A stretch of 64,000 nt of DNA from contig CM051022.1 in assembly GCA_027704905.1 (NCBI GenBank), forward strand, positions 6,804,476 to 6,868,475, read 5' to 3'. Shown piece by piece: positions 9,701-47,804 of this stretch. This stretch comes from Muraenolepis orangiensis (Eukaryota > Chordata > Actinopteri > Gadiformes > Muraenolepididae). Under the pieces are notes generated by a model. That model was given only the letters and a program-made list of their open reading frames with translations, ran no database searches and was not told the origin of the DNA. Made by a program: the position numbers and the translations under genes. The first letter of the stretch is position 1, and every line of letters starts with the position of its first letter.

Positions 9701-12212
9701 CTCCTTTGTGAAACCCCTAAACTTGCTTAAGTCCTGACATTAATAGCTCTTAGCATGTTGTATATGTTAGCAAGTGTATGTCCTTAATGTTGTTAACACG
9801 CTCTTATCACAGCTACTTAAGCAGGTGACCTAGCAGTACGAAATTGTGTTATTCATCTTGTCAATATGAATACTTGTGAACTGCTGTATTTATATGTTTG
9901 CGTACCCCAGTGTTATGCTATTGTCTGCTTCAACTAATGTACACCTTGTAAGTCGCTTTGGATAAAAGCGTCTGCCAAATGCCCTAAATGTAAATGTAAA
10001 TGTAAATGATATAATTGACCGATTTCGGGACGGTATTCTTCCCCAGGACCGTGCGCTGAAGCCTGGGGACATGCCCAGCGGGTGGAGGTCCCCAGGTGGG
10101 GCCTATAAGCTGCAGTACAACCACCCGTGGTGTGAGAACAGCCTGATCATGGTCATAGGCCTGTCCATGGGCCCGGTGCTGGTAATCAACGGTGAGTCAG
10201 GTCACACACATACACACACATTGCTGGCAGGCGCCATCCTGTGGTGTGAAATGGGACTGAATGAAAATATTACGGTTAGTCCAGTAGTGCTTGGCTATAA
10301 TTGGGCTGTGCTTGAAACTAGTAAAATACTATTAATAGTACTATTAATATTTTATTTTTAAAATTGTAATCTGTTGAAAAGAAGAATGTCGTTCATGTGA
10401 ATGTAATGTTAGTGCAGCACGAGCTAAGTGTTTGCCTGGATTTACATTATATATGTATTCATAGTTTTTTCTGTTGGCGTTCTCATGATGGCGTGAAATA
10501 TACTGACCCCCTTGTCCCTTCTCCCAGCCACTCTGAAGGTCAACGAGAAGGTCGACGCTGTGCGCAAGTTGTGTCTCAATCCATCGAGCTATGTGGCAGA
10601 CGGGTCTACAGGTCAGTGGCGAGTTCGCCAAGCCTCCTAAAAATCAGGATTTAAGAGTGGGAAGTAAAGAAAACCATCTGTCCGTCCGTGCTCGACGAAT
10701 AAGCTGTCATTGTTGGATCGATCGTAATTCCACCCGCTTATATATTTATTTTCCTGTGTGCCCACCTGAGCAGAGGCTGCGGCCGCAGCAGTTTTCAAGG
10801 ACCTGGCCAAGCTCTCCAGGATTTTTAAGGACCAGCTGGCGTACCCATTGATAGCAGCTGCCAGAGCAGGTAGGCATTGAAATAGTTAGCAATGAAATGG
10901 GTAACAATGAATAGTTAGCATTAGTAATTAAATGGTTTGCAATGAAAAGTTGTTGGCAATGGACTTTTTTAATATATATACTTTTTTATACGTGATAAAA
11001 CATTTGGTTCGCTCCCTGTCGCCCCCCCGGTGGTCCGCCCCTGCCTCCACAGCCATGGCCCTGCCACCTGTGTTCGGCCTCTGCGTCCTTCCCCCGGAGC
11101 TCCTCCTGAGGGTGCTAAGGCAGCTGGACGCATCCTCCCTGGTGGCCCTCTCCGCTGTCAACAGCCGGCTCCGCAGCGCGGCGGCGGACTCCACGCTGTG
11201 GAGGCACCTTTACGTACGGGACTTCAGAGGTGGGAGGAGGAAGACACTCTTCAACACCTCCGTCTGTGTTGTTCAACGCTGTGCTGCATGTACCCCGCTC
11301 ATCTCCTGCAGTAACGTTCTGCCGTTCGACACTTTTATCCAGAGAGACTCACAGAGATCTCAGATGCGGGCCATTAAGAAGCTGTCGTTGTGTTGTATTC
11401 CTGACCTGATGCACCTGAACAGTGACAATCTCGTCTCTCCCTCAGGTCAAGATCCCTCCACGACCACAGAGACGGATTGGAAAGAGGTAAGAAGCACCTA
11501 TTGTACTCTTTGTACTCGCATATTATGATGCCCAAAATGCCCATCTCGACATTTGATATGTAGATACAAGTTCTAAGATACAAGATATTTATTGGCCATT
11601 TGCAACAAGTAAAATGGAACGCTTACTGCCCATTCCCTCCTGCTGTATGAATCTCCAAAACAATACCATAAAAATACTATATGTACAATAAAAATTAACA
11701 CAAAAAGAACAATAAAGTCACTGATGGATGATATGTGTTGAATTGTGCAAAATGATTTAAAAGCATTTAAAGTGCCAGTAGTGCAGCTGCATCATGAATA
11801 CAGTGCAGTGATTGTGACGAGTCCAGCCAAGTATGATAGTGTAATGTTAATGACAATGTAATGATAGTGGTACCTTCGTCTTCCCCCGTAGCTGTACAAA
11901 AGGAAGTACCAGACACGCAAGCACTACCAGCAGACCCCCCACCACTGGCTCCCTCCCCCCGTGCACCCACTGGTGCCCGGGTCCAACCCCTTCCACCCAC
12001 AGCCCTTCCTTCCTTACCCGCCGGGGATCATCGGCGGAGATTACGACCAGACACCCCACTTCCCCCTGGGTGTTTTGCCGAGGCCGCGCCATGACCCTCT
12101 GGGCCCCTTCCCGGGGGGCCCCCCGGTCATCGGACCCTCCAGGCGAAGAGGGGGGCCGGGGCCCTTCAGCGGCGGTGGGCGGGCGAGAGACATCCGGCGT
12201 GGGTTCATCTGA
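6635..12212 (+). CDS. FBXO7: F-box only protein 7, complete, nine coding exons
   Basis: Substrate-receptor subunit of an SCF (SKP1-CUL1-F-box) ubiquitin ligase; in mammals it also binds the proteasome inhibitor PI31 and takes part in PINK1/Parkin mitophagy (PARK15). The spliced frame gives 497 aa, against about 522 in human. An N-terminal ubiquitin-like domain (about 1-80) begins MKLRVRINKQTYRVELPEG. A Ser/Thr/Gly-rich linker follows. The FP dimerisation domain (about 174-318) contains VHLLMLETGFMPQ and FKDQLAYPLIAAARA. The F-box (about 320-376) has LPPELLLRVLRQLDASSLV and LWRHLYVRDF. The tail is proline-rich with the family motif PPGIIGGDYDQ. All phases agree: 122, 241, 267, 145, 84, 96, 177, 41 and 321 nt. 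The start is the first Met of the ubiquitin-like fold. One deviation: human RFDP in the tail is RHDP here. Confidence 0.95.
7033..7273 (+). CDS. FBXO7: FBXO7 exon 2
   Basis: Acceptor TTTTCCAG and donor GTAAGC. Completes the ubiquitin-like domain (SPDTEISLSLNGKEPL and SGDLICVILP) and enters the Ser/Pro-rich linker. Ends in phase 0. Confidence 0.93.
7274..8762. other. FBXO7 intron 2
   Basis: 1489-bp intron. It carries the minus-strand hAT-related zinc-finger fragment at 7687-8100. Nothing else coding was recognised; the short open frames at 8308-8615 have no support. Confidence 0.7.
7687..8100 (-). mobile_element. hAT-related TTF/BED-type zinc-finger fragment, degenerate
   Basis: On the minus strand, 7687-7917 encodes a CKSC pair, then SASFRTTGLDKHWNSRQH, ERAAQRYSEVG and MNAAHREILISLFNTVFYV. 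The pattern C-x2-C, SFR-T-L-x2-H-x3-S-x2-H and LFNTxFYV matches the TTF-type zinc finger and following helix of hAT-derived proteins (ZNF862-like/DUF4371 group) as I remember them. The upstream part is out of frame and ends in stops, so this is a dead fragment. Established for the family: the domain occurs in hAT transposases and domesticated relatives. The limits are approximate. Confidence 0.45.
8763..9029 (+). CDS. FBXO7: FBXO7 exon 3
   Basis: Acceptor TTTTACTAAG and donor GTAAGG; 89 codons in phase 0. Encodes the rest of the low-complexity linker and the start of the FP domain (APLSLELLHLGARS and VHLLMLETGFMPQ). Confidence 0.92.
9030..10046. other. FBXO7 intron 3
   Basis: Holds short CA/CG-rich repeats at 9369-9500 and the 3' end of a LINE at 9637-10008. 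The LINE tail ends about 40 bp before the exon 4 acceptor. Confidence 0.8.
9637..10008 (+). mobile_element. 5'-truncated L2-like LINE 3' end
   Basis: 9637-9711 is an open frame ending in TGA that encodes SLASFRKRLKTHLF and a few more residues, the usual C-terminus of reverse transcriptase in L2-like fish LINEs. About 225 bp of 3' UTR follows, then the tail TGTAAGTCGCTTTGGATAAA, AGCGTCTGCCAAATG and a (TAAATG)n terminus. The upstream body is missing. The same tail recurs at 1797-1960, 6228-6480 and 42728-42890 on the other strand. The clade name is an inference. Confidence 0.7.
10047..10191 (+). CDS. FBXO7: FBXO7 exon 4 (FP domain)
   Basis: Acceptor TTCCCCAG and donor GTGAGT. Encodes WRSPGGAYKLQYNHPWCENS and the strand region GLSMGPVLVIN of the FP domain. 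Confidence 0.93.
10528..10611 (+). CDS. FBXO7: FBXO7 exon 5
   Basis: 84-nt exon, acceptor TTCTCCCAG and donor GTCAGT. Encodes ATLKVNEKVDAVRKLCLNP of the FP domain. Confidence 0.9.
10774..10869 (+). CDS. FBXO7: FBXO7 exon 6
   Basis: 96-nt exon, acceptor CCTGAGCAG and donor GTAGGC. Encodes the last FP-domain helix, VFKDLAKLSRIFKDQLAYPL. Confidence 0.92.
11053..11229 (+). CDS. FBXO7: FBXO7 exon 7 (F-box)
   Basis: Acceptor CCTCCACAG and donor GTGGGA. Carries the whole F-box: VFGLCVLPPELLLRVLRQL, then ASSLVALSAVNSRLRS and LWRHLYVRDFR. It binds SKP1 in the SCF complex. Confidence 0.94.
11446..11486 (+). CDS. FBXO7: FBXO7 exon 8
   Basis: 41-nt exon, acceptor TCCCTCAG and donor GTAAGA. Encodes GQDPSTTTETDWKE; the TDWKE motif is a family landmark directly after the F-box. 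Confidence 0.9.
11571..11870 (-). mobile_element. LINE 3'-UTR/tail copy in FBXO7 intron 8
   Basis: Read on the minus strand it passes through GCTGCACTACTGGCACTTTA, TTTTGCACAATTCAACACAT and TTGCAAATGGCCAATAAATA. The first two motifs recur on the plus strand at 21590-21775, and related tails lie at 23060-23240, 24540-24710 and 48960-49310. No coding part is present. The clade (Rex1- or CR1-like) is a guess. Confidence 0.55.
11892..12212 (+). CDS. FBXO7: FBXO7 exon 9, proline-rich tail and stop
   Basis: Acceptor CCCCCGTAG; ends in TGA. Encodes LYKRKYQTRKHYQQ, a Pro/His-rich stretch, PPGIIGGDYDQ, PRHDPLGPFPGG and a Gly/Arg-rich end (GRARDIRRGFI). The proline-rich region recruits substrates in mammals. 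Confidence 0.94.
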   Translation: MYKRKYQTRKHYQQTPHHWLPPPVHPLVPGSNPFHPQPFLPYPPGIIGGDYDQTPHFPLGVLPRPRHDPLGPFPGGPPVIGPSRRRGGPGPFSGGGRARDIRRGFI

Positions 12213-12473
12213 CCCCCTCGTTGGACTCGGTGGAACATATTCATGTTAGCGGCCGTTTCGGTGTCCCGTCCCCCGCCCTGCCCAGCTAGCGCTTAGAACC
12301 AAGTTGGCCGCCAGGTGAATAAGGCCAACGCTCTGAATGAGAGGAATGGTTTCAAAACCACATAAAAACATGTTTTGGTTTCCTGTGTGTACTGACTGCA
12401 CTGCACTTAAAATATTTTTCAGTTGCTTTTTCGCTTTTAAATTCTGTGATTATAACTTTCTTACCTATTAACA

Positions 12474-12499
12474 CTTACCTACCTACCTACCTACCTACC
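12474..12499 (+). repeat. (ACCT)n in FBXO7 3' UTR
   Basis: About six ACCT units, 260 bp after the FBXO7 stop. Confidence 0.9.
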
Positions 12500-12532
12500 A
12501 GTATGATTTCTCACCTTTTTCACCTTTCAGTT

Positions 12533-12538
12533 AATAAA
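12533..12538 (+). promoter_or_regulatory. candidate FBXO7 polyadenylation signal
   Basis: AATAAA, 320 bp after the stop codon and the first consensus signal downstream of it. The cleavage site itself cannot be seen. Confidence 0.6.
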
Positions 12539-12539
12539 T

Positions 12540-13293
12540 CAGTTCTGATTACCCATTGCATAAACCTTGTCCATACACAATTATAACCCTGTGAGTACAT
12601 GCTTGCAAATGTGATTTGGATCAAGCCAGGGTGTATACTGACAAACAAAAATGGATTGATTGTAATGTGGAACAGTGAGACACTCGGCAAAGCTTACATT
12701 TAATGATTCTCATTTACTTGTAGTCCAAACTAGTTTTTTAAAATTATAATGTATTAAATTAAAAAAGTATACTGAGTTAATTTACCCCCCCCCCCCCATA
12801 TGTCTGCTGCCTTGTTATATTAATATTGGAGAGAGGCTTATCATGCTCTCATCTAGCTCGAGGATGACATCATCCTTTGTCCTTGGGATCAGTGATAGTA
12901 AACGAATTCTGATTGGTCCAGATCCTAAAGAGAGGCCGAGGAGCTGGCCATTGGATGACGTCGATTCCACACACGGTGCAACCGAACATATACGACGATA
13001 TCGTGTGTTTAATATAGGCCTTCCCATAGAATATTAGCCTCACCCGTTCATCATTATTATTATTATTGTTATTTGAAGCAACAACAAGCAGAGATTGGTG
13101 AATAATCGTTGGGTCATGCTTGGAAGTGCCTGGGGGGAAGTGCCTGGAAAAACGATTAAAATAAAATACAATGCAACTAAAACAATGTGTCATAATAAAG
13201 ATATCCAAGTTAAATATGCGTATTATTTTTTCAGTATTGGCCTGAAGTTGATTAGTGGTGGTTCTCGTGACGGGGCTAAGGGAGGGTGGTGTG

Positions 13294-13324
<31 letters not shown>

Positions 13325-13867
13325 TGTATAGACTGAACTCTACACGACACTACACGACTACAGTAGTGTGGATTAAAACGCGACAAAGCAGAACCACACG
13401 GCCGATGTCATCGGTGACCATTGTTCTTCTCAGACAGTATAATACCGACAAAATACTTCTACACTATATATGTGAAGAAGGAGATATTAAACGGGGGCGT
13501 TCGCCTTTAAATCCAGCGCGAGACAGCGTTACAGGAAGTGACAAAAAGGGGCTGGGGAGGAGGGGGGGCGTGGGGGGGCTTCCTATTCCAGCTGATCTCC
13601 GGTGTAACCGACGGAAGTGGTAACTATGTGATGTACACTAGCTCTCCCAGCTCTGTGTGTATGTACCTCGGCGTGTGGACGAAGGACCCTCTCGGTGGCG
13701 CCTTACCACCAGGAACACACACACACATCGGACACACACACACGCACGCACACACACACATCAGGGGATATATCTGTATCTAAAGGGGACCGCTTCGGTG
13801 CCCCTTTTCCATCCCCCGTCCGGGTGCACATCGGCTTCGTGGGAACTGTCATGATCCCAGTGTCGGG
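12540..13867. other. FBXO7-KIAA0930 intergenic region and KIAA0930 promoter side
   Basis: About 1.3 kb between the genes. It contains a poly-C run at 12785-12797, (GT)n at 13289-13328, (AC)n at 13711-13760, and ETS-like motifs ACAGGAAGTGAC near 13530 and GACGGAAGTGG near 13611 that could belong to the KIAA0930 promoter. No coding exon was recognised. Confidence 0.6.
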
Positions 13868-32177
<18,310 letters not shown>

Positions 32178-32489
32178 CAGAGCCCTCCCCCACCCCCCCC
32201 CCCCCCCCACCGCCCACCGACCTCCCGGGGCCTGGCTACCAAGTGCCTACCTGTATCAGGCCCCCCCCCACCTCCTCCGCCGCCTCCTCCAACCGAGCCA
32301 ACAGCACCACCTAGTGGCACACCAGGAGGACACCACACCTTCAACCGACGAAATAGGGAAAGGACGCGTTTTAAAAAACCCCAGTATCACAGAACCAGCC
32401 GCCTCCTCCCAAGAAGTGCCTCTTCCTTTCTTCAACAGTCCAGCGTGGTCGAGGAAAAAGGGGGATTCGTTTTTCGTTCCTCCGATGCG

Positions 32490-32661
<172 letters not shown>

Positions 32662-33720
32662 GGTTGGTCCCGGGTCCAATCACTGCCGCAAGAAGAGACA
32701 CCAGGCAGCGTGGGGGATTCGACGAGGAAGGGAAACATTTAATGAATGTCTTTGTCGTTGTAAATATCTTGCTGCTTATTGATTTTTCACGGATCCTTTT
32801 TAAGAAAAGGTTTGTTCATATGTCGTCTACTGGTTTCATGTGTATGTGTCGTTAACTGCTTCCAACGTGTGATAAAAAAAAATGGATTTTGTATGTCAAA
32901 GGAGAGTTTCTTCCAGAGTTCTGGCTGGTTGGTGTTCCCGTGGTTTAGTTGTTGTGGATCTGAACGCCGCACTTCACGTGAGTCATCCAGGTGTGTTGAA
33001 GCGCATTCAGACGGACGTGTGTGTTGTTTTGTGGCATTTTTGAAAAAAAAAACGACTTCAGAAATGAGGTGCCGTTCACAGCACTAATCGGTTTTAATTA
33101 TTTCCGTCGTTGGGAAATATTAAGGTTTTATTGATAACATTTTTATGTAGACGAATCATTTATTACAAACAAACAATGCATCCAGAGCTTTTAGAAAGGT
33201 GCAGATTTTGTTGAAGAAAAAATATATAATTAAAACGTGTTTAAAACGTTAATTGTAAACATGTTGATGGGTCCAAAGTTAATGTTTTGTTTATCTGTGC
33301 AAGAAGTCTAATTGTTGGTTTCCAAACCAGTTTGTGTGGAAGAAATATTTTTTTCACCGCACAAAGTAACCTAAATCTGGAATGTAGCTCATTTATGTCG
33401 CAAAATTTAGGAATTACTAAAGATTCATCACTTGAAATGACTGAACTACCACTACCATGAAATATGCAGGTTGTCCAACAAACTGGCAACCAATGTAAAT
33501 GGAGGGAAAGTGCGACATCTAGTGGCTGAATGTTATCAATACCACCTTTTAAAGTCCTACGCGTTTTTTCTTTTCTTTTTAACCGAGTTCAAAATTGTGA
33601 TAAATATAGTCATCACATGGCATAGCTTCACTTAGCCGAAAGGGAAGGGCCGAACTGTCTTGAAATAATTGCAAACACAATAAACTAGAAGGTCAATGTT
33701 GTTGAGGACAAATTAATTAG

Positions 33721-33771
33721 TTTCTGATCGGCTCAAATTCTCCTGCCAAGTGAATTTCAGCCGATCAGAAA
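33721..33771. repeat. inverted repeat, 19-bp arms with one mismatch
   Basis: Left arm TTTCTGATCGGCTCAAATT (33721-33739), 13-nt loop, right arm AATTTCAGCCGATCAGAAA (33753-33771). It lies 1.5 kb downstream of the KIAA0930 stop. Confidence 0.9.
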
Positions 33772-36020
33772 TTCAAGTCAAATTTCGGTGATCGTTAAAA
33801 GTGACTCAAAACTGATGTACTAGTTGGTACCAGTTTTTGCTGGTTTACGTTTTAACACCGGGAACTGCGTCCTTTTGTTATAAGTCGTAGCCGATGTCAT
33901 TTTGTTCAGGGCAGGACCTGAAGGGAATCAATCCACCATACTTTGGTCCCTAAAAGCCTTAATCGGACATGTCGGACGTGTTTTCTCGCTTTCCACAATG
34001 AGACTTTACTTCTTCCCCATCTCTAAACACATGCTTTATTGTATAATTAGCCCCTGGTCCAAAATGGAAGCAAATTAAGGACCAGTTACCACACATTGCT
34101 GGTATTTATTATGTATCCAACGAAGGTAGAACACCACACGTTCATCGATCAACTTCTCACGGTTCTAATGTTTAACCGTCGGGGAGTGAATGTCTCTACT
34201 AATATTAGACTGAGCCTTTTCCTCATAGATCAATATCCCCGAGCAGTGTTTCTCTGTAGGTTTTATTTTATTGTATTTATTTATTGTTAAGTGTGTGTGT
34301 GTATAGCACTTACACATTAGAATATACAATGGAAGTTACACACTTCACTGATGTGAAGTCCAGGACTGTGTGTTGTTTAACCCTTCAGTGTTAAAGGATG
34401 AACTGTGTGGTCAAACAAGCCACTTGACGTGTATCGGAGGAGCAAAAAAAGGTTCGTTTTGCACCACTGTTAAAAGAAAAAAAATAATGCTTTTCGAAAA
34501 AACATTCGTTCTTGTAGGGCTGACAACCTTTTTGAATTAATTACTAACTCCCAAAATGCTTTATTAGTATTTATAACGGACACGCAATGTCATGTAGAAG
34601 GTCATACTTATGTTGCATCATTTTTTCAAAGTGATGTACATTTTCCTGTACTTATGTATTCAAATACACATTACCAGAAACATGTCGTTTGTCGTTTTGA
34701 TACCTCTGAAGTGAATTATGCTTACCGTCGCTTTTTTTTTTTTAAATATCTATTTTGCCAAGGCAAAATTGGAAGACGTTTTCACACTCTGTTGGTACAT
34801 CACGTTCAATTTGACCAAATATAAACTTCCAGAAGGATCTGCTGCAACACTTTAACTGCTGAAGTACAATAAATGTACGTTCAATATATGCATCCTAGTT
34901 TACATTTTCTTTGTCTGTTATGCAGTATAAGATACACCATGGATCTGGTGTACATATTTAATTTACAAAGGACAAAAGGGGGTTTTATATTAAAAGCCTA
35001 TTCCTAATTTATACCATTGTTGATTTATATAAAGAAAAAAATCCATAATCTAAATGTTTTAGACAAGGTATGAAACTTTTAAAATCAGGTCATCAGAGCA
35101 GAACGGCGAACCGTGAAATTAATCCAATCTTCACTTAAGCATATTCTAAAAATAAATCTCTCCCTAGTCTTTCTACTTTATCCTAACAAAGCGAGTCACG
35201 CCAACTCACCAGATGTGTCCTTTTCATTCCAGCAAAACAGAACTGTAGGATTTGACTAGTAGACCCTTTTCACAGAGACGTGGTCGTCGAACAAACGGGT
35301 GCCACTCATCGCACTAATTAGGAGTCTGCTACAAGACATGCCAGGGCCCAAAATGTACACTGAAGGCAAGGCAGATGTTTCATTTAGGCGTCTGAGAGAG
35401 TAATAGTGAATGTTTGTCGCCATCATTAGTTTAATGTACAACCCGTGCCCTGGCACATAACTGTAAAATATCCATAATTAATGTTAATTAATGCACCACA
35501 GAGCACTTATCAAGACTATTGTAAAAATGCAGGATTTACATAATTATTGTAATTATGGGATATAATGTTAATATGTTCTCCTTCTGGTTTGGGTGCTTTA
35601 ACAGCTATTAAAGTTTGTTATGGAGATCCCATTTTCCCCGAATGTCACGTTAACATAGTACAGCATTCCTGCATTGCGATGACACAATGATCATTTAAAT
35701 AAACATAACAAAGGACTTTTGAAAACTACAGTATTTCCAACCTTCAGAAGACTAAGAACATCCAACCGACGATTTTCTTTTTTTTGAAGGATTGCATGCA
35801 GTTCAAGGGCCAAGTGACAGTGAAAAGTCACACGTGATTGGTGGTTTTTTCCTTTTAATAAATGACTTAAAAGCCAATGACAACATGCCTCATGTATAAG
35901 GCGTATCAGACCTTAGTCACATTAGGGACACTTGGAAAAAAATATATATATAACACTTACAGCCATGTTGAAAAGAGATGCATGAAAACAACAACACGTT
36001 GCTCGTCCTCATCCCTTTGT

Positions 36021-36169
<149 letters not shown>

Positions 36170-36848
36170 TACAAATGTTAGCCTGTAGAATAAATAGCAG
36201 ACAGCCTCAACACTCGGAACACAGACGATCGCATGTCATGCTCTCAAAGCGACAATCTCAAGTTAACCGTTTGTGGGGAAAAGAAGAAAAAAAAAAACCC
36301 ACTTTCTGCAATTTTCTTTAAAAAAAAAATAATTTGTAAAACCAAACCGATTGAGCATTATTTGGAGAATATAGTTTCTCTCCCCCCTCCCCTGCCCTAT
36401 GAGTCAGACATGTGCATACAGACACACCTTGTTTTGTCCTCTTCCGAACCCGTCACGGCATGGCAAAACTAATTTACACTTTCTGCACTCATCTTGTGTC
36501 GTGGGAGAGCCATGTGCGACGAGATAAAAAAACAAAACAAACTTTCGGACTAAGTCCCTTTACAAGGAACGATAAAAAAGGAAGGGCGGATTATGTGTGT
36601 GTGTGACGTTTGCCTGGATTGTGGTGGAGGTACAGAGTTGATGAGGAAGATGAAGGGGGGGGGGGGAGGAGAGCCCAGGGGTGTTAGGTGGTGGGCAGAG
36701 GGTGGTCTTTAGGCCTTCTTCTCCTCCAGGATCTTGAGGAGCTCGTCGGCGTCCTCGGAGGTCTTCAGAGGGTGGTCTTTAGGCCTTCTTCTCCTCCAGG
36801 ATCTTGAGGAGCTCGTCGGCGTCCTCGGAGGTCTTCAGAGGGTGGTCT

Positions 36849-45864
<9,016 letters not shown>

Positions 45865-46630
45865 CACACCTGGTCTGGAGCAAGGTAAGAAAATGCAAGT
45901 TAACGTTACATCCTCCCGACATAACACATGTTCTTTTTGTAATCCACTAAAAGTAAACACTAAAAATCCAATTGCAGGGAAAGTCCTGTGGTGCTTTTGC
46001 AAAGGCTGTTTCGTGATGACATTACTTCGGACTACATCAATTGTCTCCTCCATGATTTCCTGTTTGTGTTTTTATTATGTTCTGTTGCCCCTTTATTCAA
46101 CAAATTGTACGGTGTCTTTGGGTGTCATGAAAGGCGCCTAAAATACAATGTATTATTATTATCATTATTACATGGGCTGGTTCATCTATTAACATGACCA
46201 TGGCCATATGACACACCACGTATCAAGTTACATTTCATTGATATCGATGCCATTACCCAACTCCATCCCAAATCTATGGTTTGATTTGTGGAAAGAGCAG
46301 AGTCAGTCTAGTGAGCACATGTGGCACCCTGCTAGTCCAACACAGACTTAGGAGACCAGATCTAAACAACAACAAACAAAAATAAACTACCATCTACCAT
46401 CGCTTTGGTTTGCAATCGCAGCAGCGCTCCCATAACCACGTGGTTAACGATATTGACTTGTGATCGATCAGTGGTCAACATTGATGACGACACACCACGC
46501 CAATGTGATCGATTTGTGCTGAACTTAAAAAACACGTAACGTCGAGTTGGACACACACATGTGGAAGTAGTAACGACGTGATGATCACCAATATTAGTGA
46601 TACTACTTTGGGCAGGCCAAAAACTTGGAC

Positions 46631-46828
<198 letters not shown>

Positions 46829-47038
46829 CTAACCGTTTTAAGCTACCGCGGATTCAAAGCGTACTAGCGGTGCAGCAGAGATTTGTTTTGGGGATTCAAA
46901 GTGAACAAAAACATACCCTTTCAGGAATGTATAATTCCCGTGGTTATCTCTTAAAGTTAAATCCGGTCCCGACACTTCCCTTACAGAAAAGGTGACGACG
47001 TTATTTCAAACTAAACAATTTAAACAAGCCTCTGTCAC

Positions 47039-47105
47039 GCCGCCATTTTACAGAACGGGATATCCGCGATTCACGCGCTCCACCTTTTTGGTCATGCGCA
47101 CTGCA
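47039..47105 (-). promoter_or_regulatory. NUP50 promoter: YY1 motif and NRF1-like half-site
   Basis: On the minus strand AAAATGGCGGC (47039-47049) is a YY1 site in the orientation usual just downstream of housekeeping-gene starts. GCAGTGCGCATGA (47092-47104) contains an NRF1-like half-site upstream of it. The region is GC-richer than its surroundings. The start site would lie near 47.05 kb. Confidence 0.5.
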
Positions 47106-47228
47106 TAGCGTAGGTTGTGGCCATGGGACATGTAGTCCATAACAAACAGTGACACGGTTGTTGTGATGACTCTCCAGTCTTAGGACATAGTATACACATG
47201 TTTTCCATCACAATAAAGAACAACGAAC

Positions 47229-47259
<31 letters not shown>

Positions 47260-47693
47260 TTCTCTTTCTATGTCTTTCTCTGTCTGTCTGTCTCTCAAAG
47301 ACAGATTGATAGAGATACATCTTTCAAACAAATAAAAAACAAGGTACATTGAATCCAACTTTCAGGATGTCTGATCCTGAAAGATGTCAGATCATTGTAA
47401 ACAGTCACCTTATATGCAATGCATTCAATTGAGCTTTGATCGGTGCTGTGACTGTCGGCTCAGGGTTTCAATGGGTCATGCAGGGACCACCTACAGTACA
47501 AAGACACTCCCTTTAGCTATAGTCAATTTGAGATAAGCCAGCATGCCAATCCATTACAGCTCTTACTGGATTCCAGTCGCCACTGGGCTTCAGAGCCCAG
47601 TTATAAACGGGGATGCACACAAGGGCTCTGGGGATTGTGGGTAAAAAAAAAAAGCGCTGCAGTATTAGAGAGCAGATGGCTGTTCTCCAAACT

Positions 47694-47804
47694 CACAGGA
47701 TCCTCAAGACCGCCTTGCCAAACAGGAACAGGTGCTGGAGAAAGTAGGAAGTGAGCTAGGGGCCCTTGCGGCAGCTAGCAGGAGACCCCTGACCAGCTGG
47801 TGAG
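47694..47804 (+). mobile_element. LTR-retrotransposon gag-like remnant
   Basis: An open frame reads DPQDRLAKQEQVLEKVGSEL then GALAAASRRPLTSW and a stop. The DPQ-RLAKQEQ-LEKVGSEL pattern resembles the N-terminus of Ty3/gypsy-type Gag from fish. No pol or LTR was identified nearby. Weak. Confidence 0.35.

Noticed and set aside
35256..35456. 66-codon minus-strand frame
   Set aside because: No conservation signal recognised, no flanking exons, AT-rich surroundings.
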